Source of the DNA: Variovorax sp. PBS-H4
Lineage (GTDB): Bacteria > Pseudomonadota > Gammaproteobacteria > Burkholderiales > Burkholderiaceae_C
Reading direction: 5' to 3'
Length of the DNA: 64,000 nucleotides
Assembly (NCBI RefSeq): GCF_901827205.1
Contig: NZ_LR594675.1
Span: 620,001 to 684,000 of the forward strand
The notes beneath the pieces are model-generated. The model searched no databases. It saw nothing but the letters and a program-made list of their open reading frames with translations, and was not told where the DNA came from. The translations under genes and the position numbers were made by a program. Shown one piece after another: positions 52,543 through 59,115 of this stretch; the first letter of the stretch is position 1, and each line of letters opens with the position of its first letter.

Positions 52543-54497
52543 GCGGCGGCCTTCAGCGGCGCGAAGCGCTTGGCTTCGACGATCTTCAGCGTGGCGTTCA
52601 CCACGCCCGTGCGCCCGTCCTCGAACTTGACCTGCGTCTCGATGTACTGCTCGGCCTTGCCGCCGTAGAGCGCATCGACCAGCACGCGGTACTTGTCGGC
52701 GATGAAGCCGCGCCGCACCTTGCGGGTGCGGGTGAGCTCGTCGTCGTCGGGGTCCAGCTCCTTGTGCAGCACCAGGAAGCGCGCGATCTGCGTTTCGCCC
52801 ATGCCTTCCTCGCTCGCCAGGTCGGCGTTCACCTTCTCGACGCATTCGGCGATCAGCTGCAGCACTTCGGCCTTGCCGGCGAGGTCTACGTAGCCGCCGT
52901 AGGGAAGGCCGCGGCGCTCGGCCCAGTTGCCCACCGCTTCGTAGTCGATGTTGATGGCGGCGCAGACCTCCTCGCGTCCGTTGCCGAAGCACACCGCTTC
53001 CTTGATCTGCGGAAAGAACTTGAGCTTGTTCTCGATGTAGTTGGGCGCAAAGATCGCGCCGCGCGAGAGTTTGCCCACGTCCTTGGCCCGGTCGATGATG
53101 CGCAGGTGGCCCTCGGCGTCGATCACGCCGGCATCGCCGGTGTGGAAGTAGCCGTCGGCATCGAGCACCTCGGCCGTCGCGTCGGGCCGCTTGTAGTATT
53201 CCTTGAGCACCGACACGCCGCGCACCAGCACCTCGCCGTCCGGCGCGATGCGCAGCTCGATGCCGGGCGCCGCGCTGCCCACGGTCTGCAGCTTCACCTT
53301 GCCGTCCTGCTGCAGGCACACGTAAGCGCAGGTCTCGGTCTGGCCATAGAACTGCTTGAGGTTCACGCCGATCGACCGGTAGAAGCGGAACAGGTCGGGC
53401 CCGATCGCGGCGCCCGCGGTGTAGGCGACGCGGATACGGCTCATGCCCAGCACGTTGCGCAGCGGTCCGTAGACCAGCAGGTCGCCCAGGCCATAGAGCA
53501 GCCGGTCGCCGAGGCCGACCTTCGCGCCGTTCAGGATGTCGGCGCCCACGCGTTGCGCCAGCGCCATGAACTTCGCGTAGAGCCAGCGCTTGGGCGCCGC
53601 AGCGTCCTCCATGCGGATCGACACAGCCGTCAGCAGTCCCTCGAAAGTGCGAGGCGGGCCGAAGTAGTAGCTGGGCCCGATCTCGCGCATGTCGTTCATC
53701 ACCGTGGCGGAGGATTCGGGGCAGTTGAGCGTGAAGCCGCCCACCATCCACTGGGCCACCGAGAACAGGTGGTCGCCGACCCACGCCATCGGCAGGTAGC
53801 TCATGATGTTGTCGCCGGGGCCGAGCCGGTCGGTCTCGACGCCGCCGCGCCCCGCAGCGATGAAGCTCGCATGCGTCTGGCACACACCTTTGGGCCGGCC
53901 GGTCGTGCCTGAGGTGTAGAGGATCACCGCGACATCGCCGGGCTCGACGCCGTTGAGGCTCTGTTCGAAGAATGCGGGCTGCGCGCTGTCGAAGGCGCGG
54001 CCCAGCTCGCGCAGCCGCTCGTAGCCGAGCAGGCCCGGCTGCGCGTAGTGGCGCAGCCCGCGCGGGTCGTCGTAGACGATGTGCCGCAGCCCCTGCCTGC
54101 CCTGCGCTGCCATCAACTCGCGGCATTCGAGCAGCTTGTCGACCTGCTCCTGGTCCTCGGCGATCACGAAGTCGATGCTCGCGTCCTCGAGCATGAAGAC
54201 CATCTCGCCCGCCACTGCGTCCTGGTACAGCGGCACCGGCACGCCGCGCAGGCTTTGCGCCGCCAGCACCGCCATGTACAGGTGCGGGCGATTGGCGCCG
54301 ACGATGGCGAGGTTGTCGCCCGGCCTGAAGCCCAGGCTGGCGAGCCCGCAGGCGATCTCGCGCACTTCGCGGGCCACCGACGACCAGCTCCAGGTCTGCC
54401 AGATGCCGAGGTCCTTCTCGCGCACGGCCGGCGCGTCGGGCTGGCGCTGCGCGTGAGCCAGCAGCAGGCGGGGAAAGGTGTTGGCGGTGGTTTGCAC
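52539..54497 (-). CDS. AMP-dependent acyl-CoA synthetase (long-chain type)
   Basis: 652 residues. The ATP loop ILYTSGTTGRPKGVCQTHASF, the GQTETCAYVC motif, DGYFHTGDAGVIDAEGHLRIIDRAKD and the C-terminal RRGFIADKY region match FadD15-like long-chain or aryl acyl-CoA ligases. It starts at a GTG (54497, VQTTANTFPRLLLAHAQRQPDAPAV); no ATG lies near. First gene of the Liv-type operon, overlapping livG by 4 bp, and divergent from the Crp/Fnr regulator. The placement suggests that the imported acid is at once converted to its CoA thioester. Confidence 0.9.
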   Translation of the reverse strand: MQTTANTFPRLLLAHAQRQPDAPAVREKDLGIWQTWSWSSVAREVREIACGLASLGFRPGDNLAIVGANRPHLYMAVLAAQSLRGVPVPLYQDAVAGEMVFMLEDASIDFVIAEDQEQVDKLLECRELMAAQGRQGLRHIVYDDPRGLRHYAQPGLLGYERLRELGRAFDSAQPAFFEQSLNGVEPGDVAVILYTSGTTGRPKGVCQTHASFIAAGRGGVETDRLGPGDNIMSYLPMAWVGDHLFSVAQWMVGGFTLNCPESSATVMNDMREIGPSYYFGPPRTFEGLLTAVSIRMEDAAAPKRWLYAKFMALAQRVGADILNGAKVGLGDRLLYGLGDLLVYGPLRNVLGMSRIRVAYTAGAAIGPDLFRFYRSIGVNLKQFYGQTETCAYVCLQQDGKVKLQTVGSAAPGIELRIAPDGEVLVRGVSVLKEYYKRPDATAEVLDADGYFHTGDAGVIDAEGHLRIIDRAKDVGKLSRGAIFAPNYIENKLKFFPQIKEAVCFGNGREEVCAAINIDYEAVGNWAERRGLPYGGYVDLAGKAEVLQLIAECVEKVNADLASEEGMGETQIARFLVLHKELDPDDDELTRTRKVRRGFIADKYRVLVDALYGGKAEQYIETQVKFEDGRTGVVNATLKIVEAKRFAPLKAAA

Positions 54498-54532
54498 GAT
54501 GGGCGGACTGTAGAACTCAGCTTGTCGCCAGC

Positions 54533-54550
54533 TTGTCGTTTCAACGACAA
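54533..54550. promoter_or_regulatory. 18-bp perfect palindrome between ligase-liv and crp/fnr
   Basis: TTGTCGTTTCAACGACAA has perfect 8-bp arms around TC. An extra TTGTCG half-site begins 11 bp upstream (54522-54527), on the same helical face. It lies 31 bp before the regulator ATG and 35 bp before the ligase GTG, so binding could control both directions. The likely binder is the adjacent Crp/Fnr protein, although the sequence is not the classical FNR (TTGAT) or CRP (TGTGA) half-site. Confidence 0.6.
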
Positions 54551-54581
54551 TCCTAGGGACACTACTCCCCGGAGTTTCCCG

Positions 54582-55304
54582 ATGACCCGCGGCAGTTCGA
54601 ACGGTGCCTCTTCGCTGCGCGAGCGCGTGCGGCCCGCCACGGCGGAAGAGCTGCAGAACATTCCCTGGCTTCACACCCTCACGCCTGCCGAGCGGCGCCG
54701 CGCCGAGGCCGCGGTGGTGGTGGGCGACGCCGAGTCGGGCGACCTGGTCTGCCGCATCGGGCGCCCGCCGACCTTCTGGTTCGGCGTCGTCGAAGGGCTG
54801 CTGAAGATGAGCAACGACAACGCCGACGGGACATCGATGACCTACAGCGGCCTGCCGCCGGGCGGCTGGTTCGGCGAGGGCACGGCGCTCAAGCGCGAGC
54901 CCTACCGCTACAACATCCAGGCGCTGCGCCGCAGCGTGGTGGCTGGCCTGCCGGTGGACGACTTCCACTGGCTGCTGGACCATTCGATCGGTTTCAACCG
55001 CTTCGTGATGAACCAGCTCAACGAGCGGCTCGGCCAGTTCATCGCCGCGCGGGAGGCCGACCGGCTCAACAACCCCGATGCGCGCGTCGCGCGCAACCTG
55101 GCGGCGCTGTTCAATCCGGTCCTTTTCCCCGGCGTCGGGGAACTGCTGCGCATCACGCAACAGGAGCTGGCCTACTTGATCGGGCTGTCGCGCCAGCGCG
55201 TCAACGAGGCGCTGCGGACGCTGCAGGCGAGGGGGGCGATCCGCGTCGAGTACGGAGGGGTGCGTGTGCTCGACCTCGCGGCCTTGCGTGCAGGTGAAGG
55301 GTAG
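54582..55304 (+). CDS. Crp/Fnr family transcriptional regulator
   Basis: 240 residues. A cyclic-nucleotide-binding-type beta-roll (GDLVCRIGRPPTFWFGVVEGLLKMS ... LPPGGWFGEGTALKREPYRYNIQALRR) is joined by a long helix to a winged helix (LRITQQELAYLIGLSRQRVNEALRTLQARGAIRVEYGG). No N-terminal Cys cluster is seen, so it does not appear to carry an FNR-type iron-sulfur sensor. GGAG precedes the ATG at 54582. Divergent from the ligase-liv operon and probably its regulator, perhaps sensing an aryl-CoA or related effector. Its stop is directly adjacent to the SRAP gene stop. Confidence 0.93.
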   Translation: MTRGSSNGASSLRERVRPATAEELQNIPWLHTLTPAERRRAEAAVVVGDAESGDLVCRIGRPPTFWFGVVEGLLKMSNDNADGTSMTYSGLPPGGWFGEGTALKREPYRYNIQALRRSVVAGLPVDDFHWLLDHSIGFNRFVMNQLNERLGQFIAAREADRLNNPDARVARNLAALFNPVLFPGVGELLRITQQELAYLIGLSRQRVNEALRTLQARGAIRVEYGGVRVLDLAALRAGEG

Positions 55305-55955
55305 TCACGAAGCCGCAGGCGCGCGCTCCGGCAGGGGAATGGCGGGGTCATTCATGATCGTGCGCCGCACCAGCTTGTCGAGCGCATAGGGCCGCAAGTA
55401 GGCGGCTGTTTCCTCCACGGGGCAATGCAGCCAGTCGTCGATCCAGGCGTCCCGCAGGAAGACCACCCGGCGCTGCGTCGCCTGCTCGACGGCCGGAAGC
55501 GTCAGCAGCGCGAAGCTCTCGACGCACTCGCCGTCGGGCGCACGCCAGCCGTTCCACAGGCCGGCCAGCGCCAGCGGCTGGCCGTCGGCCCGGGCGACGC
55601 GCACCACCGAGTCCTCGCTGTCGCCGCGGCGGTACAGCGCATCGGCCAGCACCACGCAGCGGTGACCGCGCTTCCATGGCTGGTAGAAATCGCGCTCGCT
55701 GGCGGCTGTTTCGCTGCGGGCCTCGAAGGTAAAGGGGTACTCGCGCTCCTTGGCGAACAGGGGGATCAGGCCCCAGCGGCCGGCGGCCGCCTCGAAGCGC
55801 ACCGTGACTGCGCTGCCTTCGCGGTCGCCGCGCGGCCGGCGGATGAACACGCCCTGCCCGCCGGGTCGGATCACCGGCGGCTGTGCAGGGCTTGAAAGCC
55901 CAAATCCCTCGAGGAAGTGGCGCGCGCCGCGCGTAGGCTCGTATTGGATGGGCAT
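55305..55955 (-). CDS. SRAP (YedK/HMCES-like) family protein lacking catalytic residues
   Basis: 216 residues. The middle, FEARSETAASERDFYQPWKR then GHRCVVLADALYRRG, aligns by eye with the SRAP signature NARxETAA...F...RC..P.DGFYEW, and GQPLALAGLWNGW follows as in YedK. SRAP proteins crosslink to abasic sites through Cys2. Here the start is MPIQYEP, and an in-frame TAA lies four codons upstream, so no MC start can exist. The Asn of NAR is Glu, the Glu of FYEW is Arg, and the active His of IHDRRP is Thr. All four catalytic positions of E. coli YedK (C2, N75, E105, H160) are thus changed. It is probably a noncatalytic DNA-binding relative. Confidence 0.8.
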   Translation of the reverse strand: MPIQYEPTRGARHFLEGFGLSSPAQPPVIRPGGQGVFIRRPRGDREGSAVTVRFEAAAGRWGLIPLFAKEREYPFTFEARSETAASERDFYQPWKRGHRCVVLADALYRRGDSEDSVVRVARADGQPLALAGLWNGWRAPDGECVESFALLTLPAVEQATQRRVVFLRDAWIDDWLHCPVEETAAYLRPYALDKLVRRTIMNDPAIPLPERAPAAS

Positions 55956-56055
55956 CGGCTGACTTTAAGAAGAGGGGCCGTGCTTCGTCAATCCACCTAT
56001 AGGATCGACGCCACACGGCGTCTTGCCGTCGTTGACGCATTTCACGAGATCATTC

Positions 56056-56820
56056 ATGGATTCATCCCAACTCACGATCATCACCGGCGCATCGCGCGGC
56101 CTGGGCCGCGCGATGGCCGAACAGCTGCTGGCCGGGCCCGGCCAGCGCTTGCTGTGCATCTCCCGCGGCGCTGATGATGCGCTCGCCGCCCTCGCCAGCA
56201 AAGCCGGTGTCGAGCTCGAACAATGGCAGCAGGACCTGGCGGATCCGGTACAGGCCGCCGCCCGGCTTGCAGACTGGCTGCAGGGCCTGGACGGCCAGGC
56301 TTTCGACGGCGTCACGCTGATCAACAACGCCGGAACCGTGGGCCGCACGCGCCCGCTGTCGCAGGCGGTGGCTGCCGAGCTGTCGCAGGCGCTGCGCGTG
56401 GGCCTGGAAGCGCCACTGCTGCTGACCTCGGCCTTCCTCGCTGCCACCCGCGGCTGGCGCGGCGCGCGCAAGGTGCTCAACATCTCCTCCGGCCTGGGCC
56501 GCAACGCCATGGCCAGCCAGGCGCCCTACTGCGCGGCCAAGGCCGGCATGGACCATTTCTCGCGCGCGGTGGCGCTGGAGGAAGCGGCGCTGGGCGGCGG
56601 CGCCAGGATCGTCTCGCTCGCCCCTGGCGTGATCGACACCGACATGCAGGTGCAGCTGCGCGGCGCCGAGGCCGACATGTTCCCGGACCGCGCGCGCTTC
56701 GAGCGGCTGAAGGCGCAAGGCCAGCTCGATACGCCGGATCAGGCGGCCGCAAAGGTGCTGGCCTACCTGGCCCGCCCCGACTTCGGCAGCAACCCCGTAG
56801 CCGACGTCCGCGAAGCCTAA
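56056..56820 (+). CDS. SDR family oxidoreductase (sepiapterin/benzil reductase-like)
   Basis: 254 residues, NAD(P) loop TIITGASRGLGRAMAEQLL, LINNAGTVGRTRPL, catalytic Ser in NISSGLGRNA and YxxxK in APYCAAKAGMDHF. The ending (ADMFPDRARFERLKAQGQLDTPDQAAAKVLAYL) resembles bacterial sepiapterin or benzil reductases; the substrate is unknown. Start at 56056 (MDSSQLTIITGAS). It is divergent from the SRAP gene and is separated from a convergent Bug gene only by a repeat. Confidence 0.9.
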   Translation: MDSSQLTIITGASRGLGRAMAEQLLAGPGQRLLCISRGADDALAALASKAGVELEQWQQDLADPVQAAARLADWLQGLDGQAFDGVTLINNAGTVGRTRPLSQAVAAELSQALRVGLEAPLLLTSAFLAATRGWRGARKVLNISSGLGRNAMASQAPYCAAKAGMDHFSRAVALEEAALGGGARIVSLAPGVIDTDMQVQLRGAEADMFPDRARFERLKAQGQLDTPDQAAAKVLAYLARPDFGSNPVADVREA

Positions 56821-56825
56821 AGCAG

Positions 56826-56929
56826 CGCCCCTTCCAGGAACACCGCGGAACCGGCTTCGCCGGGCCGCTGGTGTTGCCCCCGGTAGGGGGTGGGCGGCTA
56901 CACGAAGTGAGCCAACCTGGGGGCGAGCC
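56826..56929 (-). repeat. Dispersed composite repeat, full unit, reversed
   Basis: Reverse complement of the unit at 29294-29402, nearly identical: GGCTCGCCCCCAGGTTGGCT at one end, CTACCGGGGGCAACACCAGC in the middle and CCGGCGAAGCCGGTTCCGCG at the cruciform. It fills almost the whole 112-bp gap between the SDR stop (56820) and the convergent Bug stop (56933), the same position relative to a Bug gene as the first copy. Likely a 3' end structure for both transcripts. Confidence 0.85.
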
Positions 56930-56932
56930 TAT

Positions 56933-57895
56933 TTACTCAATGACTGCGCCGGATGCTTTCACAATGTCGCGCCACTTCAGGTAGTCGGTCTTCAGCAGCG
57001 TGCCGAACTGCTCCGGTGTCATGCCCTGCGGCTCCGCGCCCTGGGCAATGATCGCGGCCTTCATCTCGGGCGTGGCCAGCAGCTTGTTCACCTCGGCGTT
57101 CAGCGTGGTGACGATCTCCCTGGGCGTGCCCGCCGGCGCGAAGAGGCCGTACCAGGTGCTCACGTCGAAGTCCTTGTAGCCCAGCTCGGCGACTGTCGGC
57201 ACCTCGGGCAGCGAGCTGCTGCGCTTGGCCGAGGTCACGGCCAGCGCGCGCAGCTTGCCGGACTTGATCTGCCCCATCGCCGAGGGCAGGGACGACACCA
57301 TCAGGTCCACGTTGCCGGCCAGCACGTCCATCATCGCGGGGTTGGAGCCCTTGTAGGGCACGTGGCGCATCTTGACGTTGGCCGCGCTCTTGAAGATCTC
57401 GCCGGCCAGGTGGATGGTGGTGCCGTTCCCGGGCGAGCCGTAGGTGATGGTGTCGGGCGCCGCGCGCGCGGCATCGACCACGTCCTTCAGGCTCTTGAAC
57501 TTCGATTCGGTGCGCGTGACGATCACCACCGGCGTATAGGCTACGTGCGCCACGGCCGTCAGGTCTTTCGTCGGCTCGTAGCTGAGGTTCTTGTAGAGCC
57601 AGGGCGCGACGACCATGTTGTCCTTCTGGCCCATCACGATGTCGTAGCCGGTCGGCTGCGCGCGCACGGCCTCGGCGATGCCGATGGTGCCGCCTGCGCC
57701 GGCGCGGTTGTCGGGCACCACGGTCCACTTGCTGACTTCGGTGAGTTTGGTCGCCACCAGCCGTGACAGGATGTCGGTGCCGCCGCCGGGTGGGAAGGGC
57801 ACGATCAGGCGTACGGGCTTGGCGGGATAGGGTTGGGCCTGCACGGCGGCGAACGCCAGTGCCAGGGCCGCGGAGGTCAGCAGCTTTCGGATCAT
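56933..57895 (-). CDS. Bug/TctC family periplasmic substrate-binding protein
   Basis: 320 residues. Signal peptide MIRKLLTSAALALAFAAVQAQ, then YPAKPVRLIVPFPPGGGTDILSRLVATKL, DNRAGAGGTIGIAEAVRAQPTGYDIVMG and MRHVPYKGSNPAMMDVLAGNVDLMVSSLPSAMGQIKSGKLRALAVTSAKR, a full Bug signature. It is the third Bug protein in the window and closer in text to the one at 29421-30428 than to the one at 43230-44207. It stands alone and lacks transporter membrane partners. Ligand unknown. Confidence 0.93.
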   Translation of the reverse strand: MIRKLLTSAALALAFAAVQAQPYPAKPVRLIVPFPPGGGTDILSRLVATKLTEVSKWTVVPDNRAGAGGTIGIAEAVRAQPTGYDIVMGQKDNMVVAPWLYKNLSYEPTKDLTAVAHVAYTPVVIVTRTESKFKSLKDVVDAARAAPDTITYGSPGNGTTIHLAGEIFKSAANVKMRHVPYKGSNPAMMDVLAGNVDLMVSSLPSAMGQIKSGKLRALAVTSAKRSSSLPEVPTVAELGYKDFDVSTWYGLFAPAGTPREIVTTLNAEVNKLLATPEMKAAIIAQGAEPQGMTPEQFGTLLKTDYLKWRDIVKASGAVIE

Positions 57896-58072
57896 GGGGT
57901 GTCTCTGGTTTCAAGCGCAGCCTGGATGCTGCGCGGGATGGGCGGGCAGTGTGCCGGATCGCGCATGAGGGAGGGTGCGCGATTCGAGACGGGCATCTTA
58001 TCGAAGCGCGAATACCGGGTTCAGCGGCGCGGGGTGGGCGCTAGGCTCGGGGGGCTACGTGAGGCTCGGGCG

Positions 58073-58172
58073 GGCCGAGGGCGGCGGGTGGCCAACTCCG
58101 CTCATGTCCCCCGGCGGCCTGCGGCCGCCTCCTCCTTTACTTCGCTGCGTTGGCCACCCACCACCCTCGGCC
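58073..58172. repeat. Large imperfect hairpin
   Basis: A 24-base arm (58073-58096) beginning GGCCGAGGGCGGCGGGTGGC pairs with 58149-58172 with 22 of 24 matches. The 52-base loop contains a second stem, GGCGGCC-TGC-GGCCGCC. It lies in the 438-bp stretch between the Bug gene (start 57895) and the small gene at 58334, in which I see no other gene. It looks like a repetitive-extragenic or miniature-element type sequence and is not the same as the composite repeat family. Confidence 0.75.
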
Positions 58173-58333
58173 TGGACACGCTGGGGAAGGGCGACCCGAA
58201 GACCAGCAGGCCAGCCCATGTACTCGTACCAGCACTCGCACTGGCGCCCTGCCGGCCTGATCCCGTCCCACCTGTGCCCGCCCGAGTGCCGAACCCTCTC
58301 CCGCAAAGGATCACTGCGCGATGCGCAAGCGCT

Positions 58334-58540
58334 TCAGTGCAGCGTCGACACGCCGCCCCGCGCATCCTGGCGCCGCTGCAGCGCCGCGATGCCGGCCATC
58401 ATGGCCGCGCCGTACGTGGGCATCGGGCCCTCGGCAGCGTCGATGGGACGGCAGTCGCTGCCGTCCTGCTTCTGCAGCACCCAGTAGAAGTGGCCGGCAA
58501 TCGGTTCGTCCACGATGAGTGCAATGCCTTCCGTTTCCAT
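58334..58540 (-). CDS. Small hypothetical protein
   Basis: 68 residues: METEGIALIVDEPIAGHFYW, then VLQKQDGSDCRPIDAAEGPMPTYGAAMMAGIAALQRRQDARGG. AAGGA lies six bases before the ATG, codon use matches the neighbours, and the sequence looks like a compact soluble protein rather than chance. No family recognised with certainty. It stands between the hairpin element and the kdp operon, divergent from the latter. Confidence 0.6.
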   Translation of the reverse strand: METEGIALIVDEPIAGHFYWVLQKQDGSDCRPIDAAEGPMPTYGAAMMAGIAALQRRQDARGGVSTLH

Positions 58541-58772
58541 GTGAATCCTTGTCTTTCAGTTCCAGTGCCGGTTGTACGCAGCCCGACGGCGATCCGATAG
58601 CGAGGAATTCACAAAGCAGCGCCGGCAGCGCCACAAAAACCAGGCATGTGTGCAAATGCGCACGGCCTCCGGCCTTTACGCCTTTTTTACGGGCGGTCCC
58701 TGAGTCTGTTCCCCATCTTTACGCTTGCGTCGCGAGACTGTCCGCACGTGCTTCGCATGCAGGAGTTGACAG

Positions 58773-58877
58773 ATGGATTTCGCATGGATCGCCGCCCTCG
58801 CGGTGTTGTGGGTCGTCATGGCGGAGGCGGTCATTGGCCTTGGCGGGCTCGACGCGCCCAAGGGAGAGGCCAAGTGA
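58773..58877 (+). CDS. 34-residue small membrane protein upstream of kdpF
   Basis: An ATG with a strong AGGAG seven bases before it opens MDFAWIAALAVLWVVMAEAV, then IGLGGLDAPKGEAK and a TGA. It is a single hydrophobic helix followed by a short polar tail, the build of a small inner-membrane subunit. Its stop overlaps the kdpF GTG by four bases (GTGA), so translation is coupled to the Kdp system. It is not KdpF itself, which follows. I do not recognise it as a named subunit; it may stabilise the KdpFABC complex or act as a leader peptide. Confidence 0.65.
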   Translation: MDFAWIAALAVLWVVMAEAVIGLGGLDAPKGEAK

Positions 58878-58972
58878 TCAGCCTCGACGTGCTCTATGGA
58901 TTCGCCGGCCTGCTGGCCGTCGTCCTTTTCGCCTACCTGGTGTTCGCGCTCATCTGCGCCGAGGAATTCTGA
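58874..58972 (+). CDS. kdpF: Potassium-transporting ATPase subunit KdpF
   Basis: 32 residues from a GTG: VISLDVLYGFAGLLAVVLFA, then YLVFALICAEEF. The one-helix shape and the ending YLVxALIxAExF are those of KdpF, the small lipid-like stabilising subunit of the KdpFABC complex in the inner membrane. The start overlaps the stop of the 34-residue ORF, and the stop overlaps an ATG (58972) that reads on through a repeat to the kdpA start. Normally kdpA would follow within a few bases. Confidence 0.9.
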   Translation: MISLDVLYGFAGLLAVVLFAYLVFALICAEEF

Positions 58973-59115
58973 TGAACCAAGCGCTCCCCCAGGCTGGCTC
59001 ACTTCGTGTAGGCGCCCACCCCCTCCCCGGGGGCAACACCGGCGGCCCGGCAAAGCCGGTTCCGCGGTGTTCGCTGGCGAAGGCATTCCGCTGCGGAGGC
59101 CCGTTCCGTGAATAG
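58972..59115 (+). other. Open frame through the repeat, bridging kdpF and kdpA
   Basis: An ATG overlapping the kdpF stop (TGATG), with GAGGAA upstream, opens a 47-codon frame starting MNQALPQAGSLRVGAHPLPG. It reads straight through the repeat and ends at a TAG at 59113-59115, just past the kdpA GTG at 59108. Ribosomes leaving kdpF could thus be carried to kdpA. It is unlikely to encode a useful protein; the value may be in keeping translational coupling after repeat insertion. Translation has not been shown. Confidence 0.4.
58981..59096 (+). repeat. Dispersed composite repeat within the kdp operon (kdpF-kdpA)
   Basis: A full but more diverged unit of the same family, in the same orientation as 29294-29402: CTCCCCCAGGCTGGCTCACT, then TTCGTGTAGGCGCCCACCCC, CCCCGGGGGCAACACCGGCG, and CCCGGCAAAGCCGGTTCCGC. 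It occupies the 135-bp gap between kdpF and kdpA. The cruciform part is kept, so it could fold in the mRNA and lower readthrough between the genes. Confidence 0.85.

Noticed and set aside
58519..59115. 198-residue plus-strand frame across the kdp leader
   Set aside because: It overlaps the 34-residue ORF and kdpF in other frames, and only its last 47 codons, after the kdpF stop, have any plausible start signal.
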